Positions 8,461 through 17,755 of a stretch of DNA of 64,000 nt are shown here, piece after piece. Both the position numbers and the translations under genes were made by a program. Each line of letters begins with the position of its first letter. Within the stretch, counting starts at the first letter, position 1. The notes under the pieces were generated by a model. That model worked only from the letters and a program-made list of their open reading frames with translations, did not search any database and was not told the DNA's origin. The stretch comes from Sphingomonas xanthus. Its GTDB lineage: Bacteria > Pseudomonadota > Alphaproteobacteria > Sphingomonadales > Sphingomonadaceae. The DNA is taken from positions 496,001-560,000 of the forward strand of contig NZ_CP041659.1 of the NCBI RefSeq assembly GCF_007998985.1, read 5' to 3'.

Positions 8461-11400
8461 TCATGGCTGGGTGTCGCTTGTCGGCCGGACGTCCTGTTCG
8501 ACCGGGGTCTGGGTCTGTTCCTGGCCTTCTTCGCGCCGCCTTGTCTCGAAGGTGATGCCGGGCACCTCGTCGAGCGGACGGGGCAGCGCCGGCTCAATCA
8601 CCTGGGTGGGGTCGCGGAAGCTTTTGGCGGTAGCGATCAGCGCGCGAAACGGCCCGGTAATGGTCACGTTGAAATTGAACGGGATACGATTCACCGACCG
8701 GAGGAACCGCTGCGTGCTGGTGTTGCCGAGGCCCACGCCGTCGATGTCCAGCCGAGTCGCGAACTCGCCGTCGAGATAGCCGTCGAGGCGGATGATCATC
8801 GAGTTGAACCTGAGGTCACGAAGCGCGTCGAAAGCCAAGCCGCCGATGGTGCCGAGGTTGGCGCGGTTGACCACCCCATTATAGGCCAGCGTGCCGCCGC
8901 CCGGCCGACTGTCGAGCCGCCCGCCGACAATCCGGCCGCCTTCGTCGTCGAAGATCATCGGCAGGACGCCGTCGAAGGTGCCGCTGGCCTGCAATTCGGA
9001 AAAGCCCATCGAGTCGACGAAGGTCCGGGCATCGAGCCCGACTACCTCGAAGGTCAGTCGCTTGGCGCTCGGCCGGCCGAAGTTGAGGATGGTTTCCTGG
9101 AGGACCAGGCGCCCCCCCATGAAGGGCCATTCACCGCGCTCGATCTTGACCAGATTGTCGGGCAGCAGCTGATAACGGATCACGCCATTTTCGACGAGGA
9201 TGCCGGGGTTGACCTCGGCGACGTTCATCAACTGTCCCGGCGCCGTCTGCAGTCCCAGAAGGTCGGTGAAGCGGATGGTCGTGCTGAGCCCGCGGACCGG
9301 GCCGAAGGCGGCCGCGAGATCGGTATCGACGATGTTGAATTCGCCTGTTGAGGTCACGTCGCCGCTGCCGTTCCAGTTGATCCGGCCCTGCCCGTTCACC
9401 CGTCCGTTGACGAGCGCGATGACCCCTTCGGTAAGGCGGGTCAATTCTTCCGGCTGGAGGTTCGCCCCGAAGCGGATTTCCGGGACATCGAGCAGCGCGC
9501 TGCCGACGCCGCTGTCGAGGTCATGGACAATGGTGACGTCGGTGACCCGCGTGCCGCTGGAAGGGTGGCGAAGCGTGCCTCCGGCGCGGATCTTTCCATT
9601 GGCCAGCCTGAAAGTGACGTCATTACTGCGCAGCGGATAGAATTTGGGCGGAGCGGCCATATCCGAGAGGGTCAGCGAGCCGTCGACCACGACATCACCG
9701 CCGTCTAGCCGCCAATTGCCGTCCGCCTCGCTGAGTATGAGCGGAACCTTGCCGATCACGGCATCTGCGCCCGCGAAGGTGCCCCGGACAGGTCCTGACA
9801 GCCCGCCCGACAGCCGCCCGGCATTGATCAGCACCGGCGAACTGGCCGAGCCGAGCCGAGCGCGGACGTTGGTTGCGTCGAACCGACTGAGGCTGAGTCG
9901 AACGAGGCTGCTGTCGAGCGCGAAAGGTGCCGACCCGAGCCGGCCGCGAAGCGCGAGGTTGCGACTGGTCGCCCCAAGCACCAGTGCACCACCGGCGGTC
10001 TTGCGGACGATCGGCCCGCCGTCGGGACAGAGCGGAATACGGGTCGCGCCGAGGCGAAGCGAACCGGTCGAAAGGCTGGCGAAGCGCGCGTCGATGCACC
10101 GGTCCCCGAAGCGCAGCGCGCCGCCGGCGCCGATTCTCCCGTTGATGGGGATGCGCAGCCCCGTCACCCGGCCGCCGGGGATCGGTCCGTTGAGGAGGGC
10201 GACGGCGCCGAGCTCTGTCCAGCCGCCGGGCCGAGCGGCGAAGCGCACGGTCGACAGCATCATCCGCGCGCCGCCCGCCGAATACGGCGCGATGTTGGCG
10301 ACACCGCTCAGGCCCGCGCCGCCGCGCGGCTGGCGCAGCGTAACCTGGGCTGTCGGCAGCCCCCCGCCACTCGTCTCGATATTGCCGTCGATCCGGATCC
10401 GGCCGGTCGGCCAATAATAGGTGATGCCGTCACCGCCGCCGACATCGATCTTGGCGCCGCCGTCGGTAACGACATGCGCGCGCTCGATCCGCACCGCACC
10501 GCCGCCCGGCCGGTTGACCAGCCGCAGTGATCCGTTGACATCAAAGTCGCTCGCCGCGCGGCGGACGGCCCGGGCGATCGCCTCGCCGATCGGGCCGAGC
10601 GGGGTCCCGGCAGCCGATGACAAGGGTCCGGTCAGGCTGGAGGTGAGCGACGGGGCCAGCGCGACCGACCCGCTGTCATAATCGCCGAGCACGGTCAGTG
10701 CCCCCCGCGCCGTATTCAGCCGGTAGCGTCCCTCGAAACGGGTCCTCCCGGCCAAAATCTCCGCCAGCCGGGCGCGCTGCGAGGCGATGTCGATCCGGCC
10801 CATGGCATCGGTCGGCTTCCCCTCGAAAGTCAGCTTGCCGATGACCCCGGCAAGGCCATTGGTCCCGGCGATCAGCGTCTGGACGCTGATCCGTCCCTGC
10901 CCGTCGAAGCTGCCAAACGCTTCCGAAAAGCTCGAGTTGATGTCCATCCGCGCCTGGGTGAGCCGGATTCGGCTGGCCGGGCAGCTCAGCCCCGCGGCGC
11001 TGATCGGTCCTTCAACACGCGGTCGGCGGGCCGTGACCCCGATCGCGACCAGCGCCTTGAATTCGTCGAGCGTGCAGGCACCGGGCGTCAGGCGAGGCGC
11101 CGAGGCGGCAAGCCGCCCCTTAAACCCGCCCGACAGGTTGCCGCGCCCTTCGACCGCGAAGCCGAGCCGGCCGTAGGGCGTCGCCAGCGCGACTGTCGCG
11201 TCGCGCAGGTCGACGGAAAGATCGGGAAGGGTGAAGGGCTTGCCCGATGGGGGCGGAAGCAGCCGGTCGATCTGTCCGAAGCTAACTTTGTCGCCCACCA
11301 CCCGGCCGTTGAGCCGCACCCCGCGCGCGACGACCCGGTAGGGAACGACGCTGCCGTTGAGCTTGACCCGAAGCTGGATGATCGCCCGCTCCACAGTCAG

Positions 11401-11724
11401 GTCGGGGTTGGCCGGGTCGCCGATGACGAGGTCGCTGACCTGCTGGGTGCGAAAACCGACCCGGTCGAGCGAATAGGTGGCGGTTACGCCGCGCTTGGCC
11501 AGCTCGTCGCCGATAATGTCGTTGGCGATCGGCTTGCGCCAGATCCACAGCGCGGCAAGCGCGATCGCGGCGATGATCAGGACGGCGAAGAGGCCGAGCC
11601 GCGTGATCCGCCATACGCGATGCCAGCGGCCACGCGTCTTGACGACGACCGGCTCGATCAGCCTGCCTTCGTTCAGCGCCTCCGCGACCTCCCCGAGTGG
11701 ACCGTCGTCTTTCCTCGAAACCAT
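8461..11724 (-). CDS. ydbH: YdbH-family intermembrane phospholipid transport protein (AsmA-like)
   Basis: A 1087-residue protein with a single N-terminal membrane helix (about residues 37-57, LGLFAVLIIAAIALAALWIW) and a very long repetitive beta-sheet region, as in AsmA-like/TamB/YhdP proteins. The C-terminal ~300 residues (GLSTTIRFTDLLGLQTAPG, then LAFDALRDLRFNSMIIRLDG) match the conserved end of YdbH. It is thought to form a hydrophobic groove spanning the periplasm, with YnbE at the outer-membrane end. Followed at once by ynbE and ydbL, the same order as in E. coli. Confidence 0.85.
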   Translation of the reverse strand: MVSRKDDGPLGEVAEALNEGRLIEPVVVKTRGRWHRVWRITRLGLFAVLIIAAIALAALWIWRKPIANDIIGDELAKRGVTATYSLDRVGFRTQQVSDLVIGDPANPDLTVERAIIQLRVKLNGSVVPYRVVARGVRLNGRVVGDKVSFGQIDRLLPPPSGKPFTLPDLSVDLRDATVALATPYGRLGFAVEGRGNLSGGFKGRLAASAPRLTPGACTLDEFKALVAIGVTARRPRVEGPISAAGLSCPASRIRLTQARMDINSSFSEAFGSFDGQGRISVQTLIAGTNGLAGVIGKLTFEGKPTDAMGRIDIASQRARLAEILAGRTRFEGRYRLNTARGALTVLGDYDSGSVALAPSLTSSLTGPLSSAAGTPLGPIGEAIARAVRRAASDFDVNGSLRLVNRPGGGAVRIERAHVVTDGGAKIDVGGGDGITYYWPTGRIRIDGNIETSGGGLPTAQVTLRQPRGGAGLSGVANIAPYSAGGARMMLSTVRFAARPGGWTELGAVALLNGPIPGGRVTGLRIPINGRIGAGGALRFGDRCIDARFASLSTGSLRLGATRIPLCPDGGPIVRKTAGGALVLGATSRNLALRGRLGSAPFALDSSLVRLSLSRFDATNVRARLGSASSPVLINAGRLSGGLSGPVRGTFAGADAVIGKVPLILSEADGNWRLDGGDVVVDGSLTLSDMAAPPKFYPLRSNDVTFRLANGKIRAGGTLRHPSSGTRVTDVTIVHDLDSGVGSALLDVPEIRFGANLQPEELTRLTEGVIALVNGRVNGQGRINWNGSGDVTSTGEFNIVDTDLAAAFGPVRGLSTTIRFTDLLGLQTAPGQLMNVAEVNPGILVENGVIRYQLLPDNLVKIERGEWPFMGGRLVLQETILNFGRPSAKRLTFEVVGLDARTFVDSMGFSELQASGTFDGVLPMIFDDEGGRIVGGRLDSRPGGGTLAYNGVVNRANLGTIGGLAFDALRDLRFNSMIIRLDGYLDGEFATRLDIDGVGLGNTSTQRFLRSVNRIPFNFNVTITGPFRALIATAKSFRDPTQVIEPALPRPLDEVPGITFETRRREEGQEQTQTPVEQDVRPTSDTQP

Positions 11725-11942
11725 CCCCGCTCAAACCTCTCGGACAGCCGACCGTTCCGTCGCCGCAAAGATTACCGCGTTGCATGGCCAAAGCGCGTTG
11801 CCTAGCCTCCGTTCCGCTACGTCAATGCCATAACAGCGGGTATTTTTGGCCGACACCGCTGGCGGTTCGGGACACCGTGCCCGGCTCTGCCACAAGCTTT
11901 TCGGCAGCCGGGGCGGTCGAACCTGAAGGCGATGGGGCTGAT

Positions 11943-13211
11943 TTAATGCCTGCCGTGTAGCCATTCGGGCAGCGGCAACGCCGCGGCCGAGGCGAGGTCG
12001 AGCCGCTGGCGAACGAGCGCCCAGCGATCGCCGTCGACCAGCACCTCGGGCGTGATCGGCCGGCTGTTATAGCCGCTCGACATGGCCGCCCCATAAGCGC
12101 CGGCGGTACGGAAAACGACCAACTCCCCCTCCCCAGCAAAGTCCATCTCGCGCGCCATGGCGAAGGTATCGCCGCTTTCGCAAACCGGGCCGACGACGTT
12201 GACGGTCATTCGCCCACCGCCCGGCCGGACCACTTCGATATGGTGATAAGCGTCGTAAAGCGCGGGGCGCATCAGATCGTTCATCGCCGCGTCGACGATC
12301 AGCCAAGGGTGATGCTCGCCCGGCTTAATCCGCACCACCCGAGTCAGCAGCACGCCGGCATTGCCGCTGATCAGCCGGCCGGGTTCGAACGCCAGCCGCA
12401 GCCCCCAGTTCGCGGTGACCCTCCCGACCATCGCGCCATAGTCGGCTGGGGTTGGCGGTTCGGGCTGGCCGGGCCCGTAGGGAACGCCGAGTCCGCCACC
12501 AAGATCGGCGAGGCGCAGGGCAAAGTCCTGGCGGCGAAGCTCATCGATCAACCCGCCCAGGGCACGAAACGCGGTTTCCAGCGGCTCCAGGCTGGTCAGC
12601 TGGCTGCCGATATGGACCGTCACCCCGGTCACGTCGATGTTGGGCAGGCCGCGCAACATGGCGAAAGCGTCCATCGCGTCGCCGATCGGCAAGCCGAACT
12701 TGTTGTCGGCGGTTCCGGTGGTGATCTTGGCGTGGGTCCCGGCCTCCACGTCGGGGTTGATGCGCAGCGCGACCGGCGCGGTCTTGCCGAGGTCGCGGGC
12801 AACCGCGGACAGGGTGACCGCCTCCTGGACCGATTCCAGGTTGAACTGCAGCAGCCCGCCCTCGAGCGCCTCGGCCATTTCCGACGCGGTCTTGCCGACG
12901 CCGGAAAAAAGGATGTCCCCCGGCGCCATTCCAGCGGCCCGGGCGGCGCGATATTCGCCGATCGAGACGATATCCGCGCCCAGCCCTTCGCGGGCAAGGA
13001 TCGCAAGCACCGCCGGGTTGGGATTGGCCTTGACCGCATAGGCGACCAGCGGATCATCGAGGCTGGCAAGCGCCTCCTTCATCACCCTGGCATGGCGGGA
13101 CAGCGTCGCCGCAGAATAGACGTATACCGGGGTCCCGACCTCCTCGGCGATGGCCTCCAGCGACACTTGTTCGCTGTGCAATTCCCCGTCGATGATGTCG
13201 AAATGATCCAA
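11943..13211 (-). CDS. lysA: Diaminopimelate decarboxylase
   Basis: A 422-residue PLP enzyme of the alanine-racemase-like fold that makes L-lysine from meso-diaminopimelate. Visible motifs are the PLP lysine in VAYAVKANPNPAVL, HIGSQLT, LGGGLGVPY and the C-terminal PVCESGDTFAMAREMD. TTG 13211 was chosen because the protein then starts LDHFDIIDGELH, typical for the family, with GAGGGA upstream; the longer frame runs into purB's upstream region. The 218 nt between this gene's end and ydbH carry no recognisable gene. Confidence 0.92.
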   Translation of the reverse strand: MDHFDIIDGELHSEQVSLEAIAEEVGTPVYVYSAATLSRHARVMKEALASLDDPLVAYAVKANPNPAVLAILAREGLGADIVSIGEYRAARAAGMAPGDILFSGVGKTASEMAEALEGGLLQFNLESVQEAVTLSAVARDLGKTAPVALRINPDVEAGTHAKITTGTADNKFGLPIGDAMDAFAMLRGLPNIDVTGVTVHIGSQLTSLEPLETAFRALGGLIDELRRQDFALRLADLGGGLGVPYGPGQPEPPTPADYGAMVGRVTANWGLRLAFEPGRLISGNAGVLLTRVVRIKPGEHHPWLIVDAAMNDLMRPALYDAYHHIEVVRPGGGRMTVNVVGPVCESGDTFAMAREMDFAGEGELVVFRTAGAYGAAMSSGYNSRPITPEVLVDGDRWALVRQRLDLASAAALPLPEWLHGRH

Positions 13212-13320
13212 GCGTCCGTCCCTCGCAACCAACCGCGCTGCCCGCCAATGGTTGCGAAGCGCCGCCAACGCAAGTCGCGCGCATTGCGACTTTGCGCGGC
13301 CCCTGCTAGCCGCCGCCGCC

Positions 13321-14646
13321 ATGGTTCCTCGCTATTCCCGCCCCGCCATGACCGCCATATGGTCGTCCGAAAACCGCTACCGCATCTGGTGGCAGATTGA
13401 GGTCTTCGCCGCCGAAGCGATGGGCCGGGTCGGGATGATTCCCGAAGATGACGCCGCCACCATCCGCAAGGCCTATGACGAGGACGTGCTCGGCGACATC
13501 GACGTCCCCGCGATCGACGCGATCGAGGCGGTCACCAAGCATGACGTGATTGCCTTCCTCACCTGGGCGGGAGAAAAGCTGGGGCCGGAACGGCGCTGGC
13601 TCCACCAGGGCATGACCTCGAGCGACGTGCTCGATACCTCGCTGGCCGTGCAACTGAAACAGTCGGCCGACCTGTTGATCGAGGACCTTGACGCGCTCCT
13701 TGCGGTGCTGAAGCGCCGGGCGATCGAACATAAGCTGACCCCGACGATCGGCCGAAGCCATGGCATCCATGCCGAGCCGGTCACCTTCGGCCTCAAGCTG
13801 GCGCAGGCCTATGCCGAGTTCGACCGTAACCGGGCCCGGCTTAAGGCCGCGCGCGACGACATCGCCACATGCGCGATTTCGGGCGCGGTCGGGACATTCG
13901 CCAACGTCGACCCGGCAATCGAGGACCATGTCGCCGCCGAGCTTGGGCTGACCCCCGAACCGACGTCGACGCAGGTCATCCCGCGTGACCGCCACGCCGC
14001 CTATTTCGCGGTGCTCGGAGTGATCGCCTCCTCGATCGAGCGGCTTGCCGTCGAGGTTCGCCATTTGCAGCGGACCGAAGTTCTGGAGGCGGAGGAATAT
14101 TTCTCGCCGGGCCAGAAGGGCAGTTCGGCCATGCCGCACAAGCGCAACCCCGTGCTGACCGAGAACCTCACCGGGCTGGCCCGGGTCGTCCGTTCAGCGG
14201 TCGTCCCGGCAATGGAGAATGTGGCCCTGTGGCATGAGCGCGACATCAGCCACTCGTCGGTCGAGCGGTTCATCGGTCCCGATGCCTGCATCACGCTCGA
14301 CTTCGCGCTGGCCCGCCTGACCAGCGTGATGGACAAGCTGCTGGTCTATCCCGATCGGATGCAGCGCAACATGGACCGGATGGGCGGCCTGATCCATTCG
14401 CAGCGCGTGCTCCTTGCGCTCACACAGGCCGGTCTGAGTCGCGAGGACAGCTATGCGCTGGTGCAGCGCAATGCGATGCAGGTGTGGGAAAGTGACGGAA
14501 GGCTCCAGCTGCTCGACCTGTTGAAGGCCGATCCCGACGTGACCGCAAGACTGTCCGACAGCCAGCTCGAGGCTTTGTTCGACCTTGGCTATCATCTGAA
14601 GCGCATCGCCACGATCTTCGAACGGGTATTCGGGACCGGCGCTTGA
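13321..14646 (+). CDS. purB: Adenylosuccinate lyase
   Basis: A 441-residue fumarase/aspartase-superfamily enzyme acting twice in purine synthesis. Signature GSSAMPHKRNPVLTENLTGL (about residues 264-283) is present, with HQGMTSSDVLDTS and GRSHGIHAEPVTFG. ATG 13321 fits the family N-terminus (MVPRYSRPAMTAIWSSENRY). Its TGA overlaps the TTG start of the haem oxygenase gene, an unusual coupling of purine synthesis to a photoreceptor operon. Confidence 0.94.
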   Translation: MVPRYSRPAMTAIWSSENRYRIWWQIEVFAAEAMGRVGMIPEDDAATIRKAYDEDVLGDIDVPAIDAIEAVTKHDVIAFLTWAGEKLGPERRWLHQGMTSSDVLDTSLAVQLKQSADLLIEDLDALLAVLKRRAIEHKLTPTIGRSHGIHAEPVTFGLKLAQAYAEFDRNRARLKAARDDIATCAISGAVGTFANVDPAIEDHVAAELGLTPEPTSTQVIPRDRHAAYFAVLGVIASSIERLAVEVRHLQRTEVLEAEEYFSPGQKGSSAMPHKRNPVLTENLTGLARVVRSAVVPAMENVALWHERDISHSSVERFIGPDACITLDFALARLTSVMDKLLVYPDRMQRNMDRMGGLIHSQRVLLALTQAGLSREDSYALVQRNAMQVWESDGRLQLLDLLKADPDVTARLSDSQLEALFDLGYHLKRIATIFERVFGTGA

Positions 14647-15179
14647 GCGCCCATGCCGAGCTGCGCGAAGCGACCCGCGAGGCGCATGATGCAATCGACG
14701 CCGCCTTCTCGGCCCTCAACCTGGGCGAGCGGGACGATTATGCCGCTTTCCTGACGGCCCATGCCATGGCCTTTCTGCCGGTCGAACAGGCGCTTGCCGA
14801 CAGCGGCGCAGACGAACTGTTCCCCGGATGGCTGGGCGCTCGCCGCGCCGACCTGTTGCTTGCCGATCTCGACGCGCTGGGTATCGCGGTGCCGCCGCCG
14901 GAGCAGGCCCCGACTTATGCCGACCGGGCCGCGCTGCTTGGCGGCCTATACGTCATCGAGGGATCGCGGCTTGGCGGAAAGCTGCTGCGCCGCGAGGTTG
15001 GCGAGGGCCTTTCAGCCGGGTTTCTCAATGCCGAAACGCCCCCCGGCCATTGGCGCGCCTTCCTTGCGATACTCGACCGGCTGATTTATTCCGGTTCTGA
15101 ACAACGCGGCGCAACCGACGCCGCGATCCACACTTTTCAATTTTTCGGCCGGGCTGCAGGGAGGGTGATCGAACGGTGA
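14643..15179 (+). CDS. bphO: Biliverdin-producing haem oxygenase BphO
   Basis: A 178-residue helical protein. His15 in ATREAHDAIDAAF is the likely proximal haem ligand, and YVIEGSRLGGKLL carries the distal-helix GSxxGG motif. Haem oxygenases of this type make biliverdin IXalpha, the chromophore of the bacteriophytochrome encoded next. The start is TTG inside TTGA overlapping purB; the stop lies inside the GTGA that starts bphP. Function rests on motifs plus the tight linkage with bphP. Confidence 0.85.
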   Translation: MSAHAELREATREAHDAIDAAFSALNLGERDDYAAFLTAHAMAFLPVEQALADSGADELFPGWLGARRADLLLADLDALGIAVPPPEQAPTYADRAALLGGLYVIEGSRLGGKLLRREVGEGLSAGFLNAETPPGHWRAFLAILDRLIYSGSEQRGATDAAIHTFQFFGRAAGRVIER

Positions 15180-17755
15180 ACCAGCTCGATCCATCCGATC
15201 CTGTCGACCTCACCAACTGCGACCGCGAACCGATCCATCTGCTGGGCGCGATCCAGCCAATCGGGGTGTTGTTCGCACTCTCCTCCGACTGGCTGGTGTC
15301 GCGCGTGTCGGCTAATGTGGGCGAGTTTTTCGATACGACGCCCGACAAGCTGATTGGCGAGCCGCTGAGCGCCCTGTTCTGCGACGAGGCGATTCATACG
15401 CTGCGCAACCGCCTCGCGCTGATACGTGGTCCGGACACGGTCGAACGGGTGTTCCATTGTCCGATCGTCGACGGCGGCAGCGATTTCGACGTCGCGATCC
15501 ACATGGCTCACGGCCAGGTCATCATCGAAGTCGAGCCCTCGACCGAACGCAATTATGGCGACGCGACCGGAACCGTGCGCGGGATGATCGGCAGGCTCGA
15601 CCAGACGCGCGACCTCCCCGCTCTTTTTAATGAAGGTGTCCGCCAGGTTCGCGCGCTGACCGGCTTTGACCGGGTCATGCTGTACCGGTTCGACGAGGGC
15701 GGATCGGGCGAGGTGGTCGCGGAAAGCGCCAAGGGCGGGATCGGCAGCTTCCTTGGTCTCCATTATCCGGCGAGCGACATTCCCAGGCAAGCGCGGGAGC
15801 TTTACAAGCGCTCGCTACTGCGGGTGATTACCGATATCGATGCCGCGCCGGTGCCGATCGTCCCGCAATTGAACGAGCGCCGCGAACCGATCGACCTGTC
15901 GCTGTCGGTGCTCCGGTCGGTTTCGCCGATCCATATCGAATATCTGCGCAACATGGGTGTTCGCGCCTCGATGTCGATTTCGGTCGTAGTCGAAGACCGG
16001 CTGTGGGGCCTGATCGCCTGCCATCATTATGCGCCGCGCTGCCCAAGCTTCGAGCGCCGCTCGGTCGCCGAACTATTTTCGCAGATGTTCTCGATGCGCA
16101 TCGAAAGCCGAGTGCGCAAAGAATTGGTCGAATATGAGCGCCGCGCGCGGGACCTTTCCGCCCAGCTGCTGGGTGCGGTGGCAAGCGACGAGAAGCTGCT
16201 GGAGGACCCCGAATGGCTTTCCGGCGTCCTGACCGACGCCATTCCCGCCGACGGCGTCGGGGTCTGGCTTAACGGCAATTATGCCTTTTCGGGGCAGACC
16301 CCCGATCCGGCGGGCTTCGCGGCCCTCGTCAAGGCGCTGAACGGGACCGCGGCTGGCAAGATCTATGCGACCGACCGCATTGCCGACCTCCTTGCCGACG
16401 CGCAGCGGTTCGCGACGACCGCGGCGGGTATGCTGGCGATTCCGATCAGCCGGGCTCCGCGCGATTATGTCGTGCTTTTCCGGTCCGAACGGATCCGCTC
16501 GGTGCGCTGGGGCGGCGATCCACACAAGCCAGTCGACTATGGGCCCAATGGTCCGCGCCTGTCGCCGCGGCAGAGTTTCGAGGAATGGAAGGAGCTGGTC
16601 GAGGGCCGGTCGATCCCATTCACCCCCTCTCAGATCCGTGTCGCGGAAACGTTAAGGGCAACCCTCATCGAGGTAGTGCTGAGGCTTTCCGACGAAGCGA
16701 ATGTAGAACGGCAGGCGGCAAGCGAACGGCAGGAGTTGCTGATCGCCGAGCTCAACCACCGCGTGCGCAACATCCTGTCGCTGATCCGCGGCATGATTCG
16801 CCAATCCAAGCCGGCTGCCGGCACCACGATCGAGGATTTCGTTGCCCAGGTCGACGGGCGCATCCACGCGCTCGCCCGCGCCCACAACCAGATCACCGAC
16901 GACCATTGGGGGCCAGCGCCATTGAACGCGCTGATCGATGCGGAAGTCGCCGCCTTCCTGGTGAACAAGAAGGATCGCGTGCGGACCTCTGGCGATCCGG
17001 CCCTGCTCAATCCGCAGGCCTATTCGACGATGGCGATGGTGGTGCATGAACTGGTCACCAACTCCGCCAAATATGGCAGCCTTTCCGACAATGGCAGCGT
17101 CGACATCGGCTGGGTCCTCGACGATCAGGGCAACCTGCGCTTCACCTGGCAGGAAAAGGACGGGCCGCAGGTGCGCGAACCCACCCGCAAGGGGTTTGGA
17201 ACGACCATCATCGAACATAGCGTGCCCTATGACCTGGGCGGCGAGGTCAGGGCGTCATACGATCCGGACGGTTTTCGCGCCGAGTTCCTTATCCCGGCAA
17301 GGCATGTGCCCCGGACCCGCAATGTCCGGGACGCCCCGGCGCGCTTTTTCGCGCCCCTGGATCGTCCCACCGAGCAGCACAAGGACATGCTGGTCGGCAA
17401 GCGGGTGCTACTGGTCGAGGACAGTCTGATCATCGCGCTCGACGCCGAAGACCTGCTCCGCCGGCTTGGCGCGCGCGAGGTGGTCACCGACGGCACTGTC
17501 GGCGGCGCAATCGCCTTGATCGAACAGCAGCGGCCCGACGTCGCGGTCCTCGACATCAACCTTGGCGACCACCACAGCTTTCCGATCGCCAGACGGCTGC
17601 AGGAACTGGCAATCCCCTTCATGTTCGCAACCGGCTATGGCGAGCAGGCGCAATTGCCGCCCGAAATCCGCGACCGGATCGTGATCAAGAAACCCTATAC
17701 GATGGCCGGCATGACCCGGGGGGTTGCCGAATTGCTGAAGGGTGGCGGAGCCTAA
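15176..17755 (+). CDS. bphP: Bacteriophytochrome with HWE histidine kinase and C-terminal receiver
   Basis: An 859-residue red/far-red photoreceptor. Cys15 in LTNCDREPIHLLG is the biliverdin attachment site, followed by PAS (~20-115), GAF (~135-305, with HYPASDIPRQARELY and SPIHIEYLRNMGV), PHY (~320-505), then an HWE/HisKA_2-type kinase whose phospho-accepting His528 is in ELNHRVRNILSLIRGM. Residues ~740-855 are a receiver with acceptor Asp793 (VAVLDINLGD) and a PFMFATGYGEQ segment of the FAT-GUY receiver family. GTG start overlaps bphO. The hybrid layout suggests intramolecular or phosphatase-type phosphotransfer; the output is unknown. Confidence 0.9.
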   Translation: MNQLDPSDPVDLTNCDREPIHLLGAIQPIGVLFALSSDWLVSRVSANVGEFFDTTPDKLIGEPLSALFCDEAIHTLRNRLALIRGPDTVERVFHCPIVDGGSDFDVAIHMAHGQVIIEVEPSTERNYGDATGTVRGMIGRLDQTRDLPALFNEGVRQVRALTGFDRVMLYRFDEGGSGEVVAESAKGGIGSFLGLHYPASDIPRQARELYKRSLLRVITDIDAAPVPIVPQLNERREPIDLSLSVLRSVSPIHIEYLRNMGVRASMSISVVVEDRLWGLIACHHYAPRCPSFERRSVAELFSQMFSMRIESRVRKELVEYERRARDLSAQLLGAVASDEKLLEDPEWLSGVLTDAIPADGVGVWLNGNYAFSGQTPDPAGFAALVKALNGTAAGKIYATDRIADLLADAQRFATTAAGMLAIPISRAPRDYVVLFRSERIRSVRWGGDPHKPVDYGPNGPRLSPRQSFEEWKELVEGRSIPFTPSQIRVAETLRATLIEVVLRLSDEANVERQAASERQELLIAELNHRVRNILSLIRGMIRQSKPAAGTTIEDFVAQVDGRIHALARAHNQITDDHWGPAPLNALIDAEVAAFLVNKKDRVRTSGDPALLNPQAYSTMAMVVHELVTNSAKYGSLSDNGSVDIGWVLDDQGNLRFTWQEKDGPQVREPTRKGFGTTIIEHSVPYDLGGEVRASYDPDGFRAEFLIPARHVPRTRNVRDAPARFFAPLDRPTEQHKDMLVGKRVLLVEDSLIIALDAEDLLRRLGAREVVTDGTVGGAIALIEQQRPDVAVLDINLGDHHSFPIARRLQELAIPFMFATGYGEQAQLPPEIRDRIVIKKPYTMAGMTRGVAELLKGGGA

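Noticed and set aside
11734..11758. GGAAC-N16-GGTT on the reverse strand before ydbH
   Set aside because: Fits the EcfG variant, but the predicted start would fall only ~3 nt from the ydbH ATG; too close unless the true start codon is further downstream.
12240..13400. Long open frame antisense to lysA
   Set aside because: No ribosome site and no family motif; lysA is clearly the real gene.
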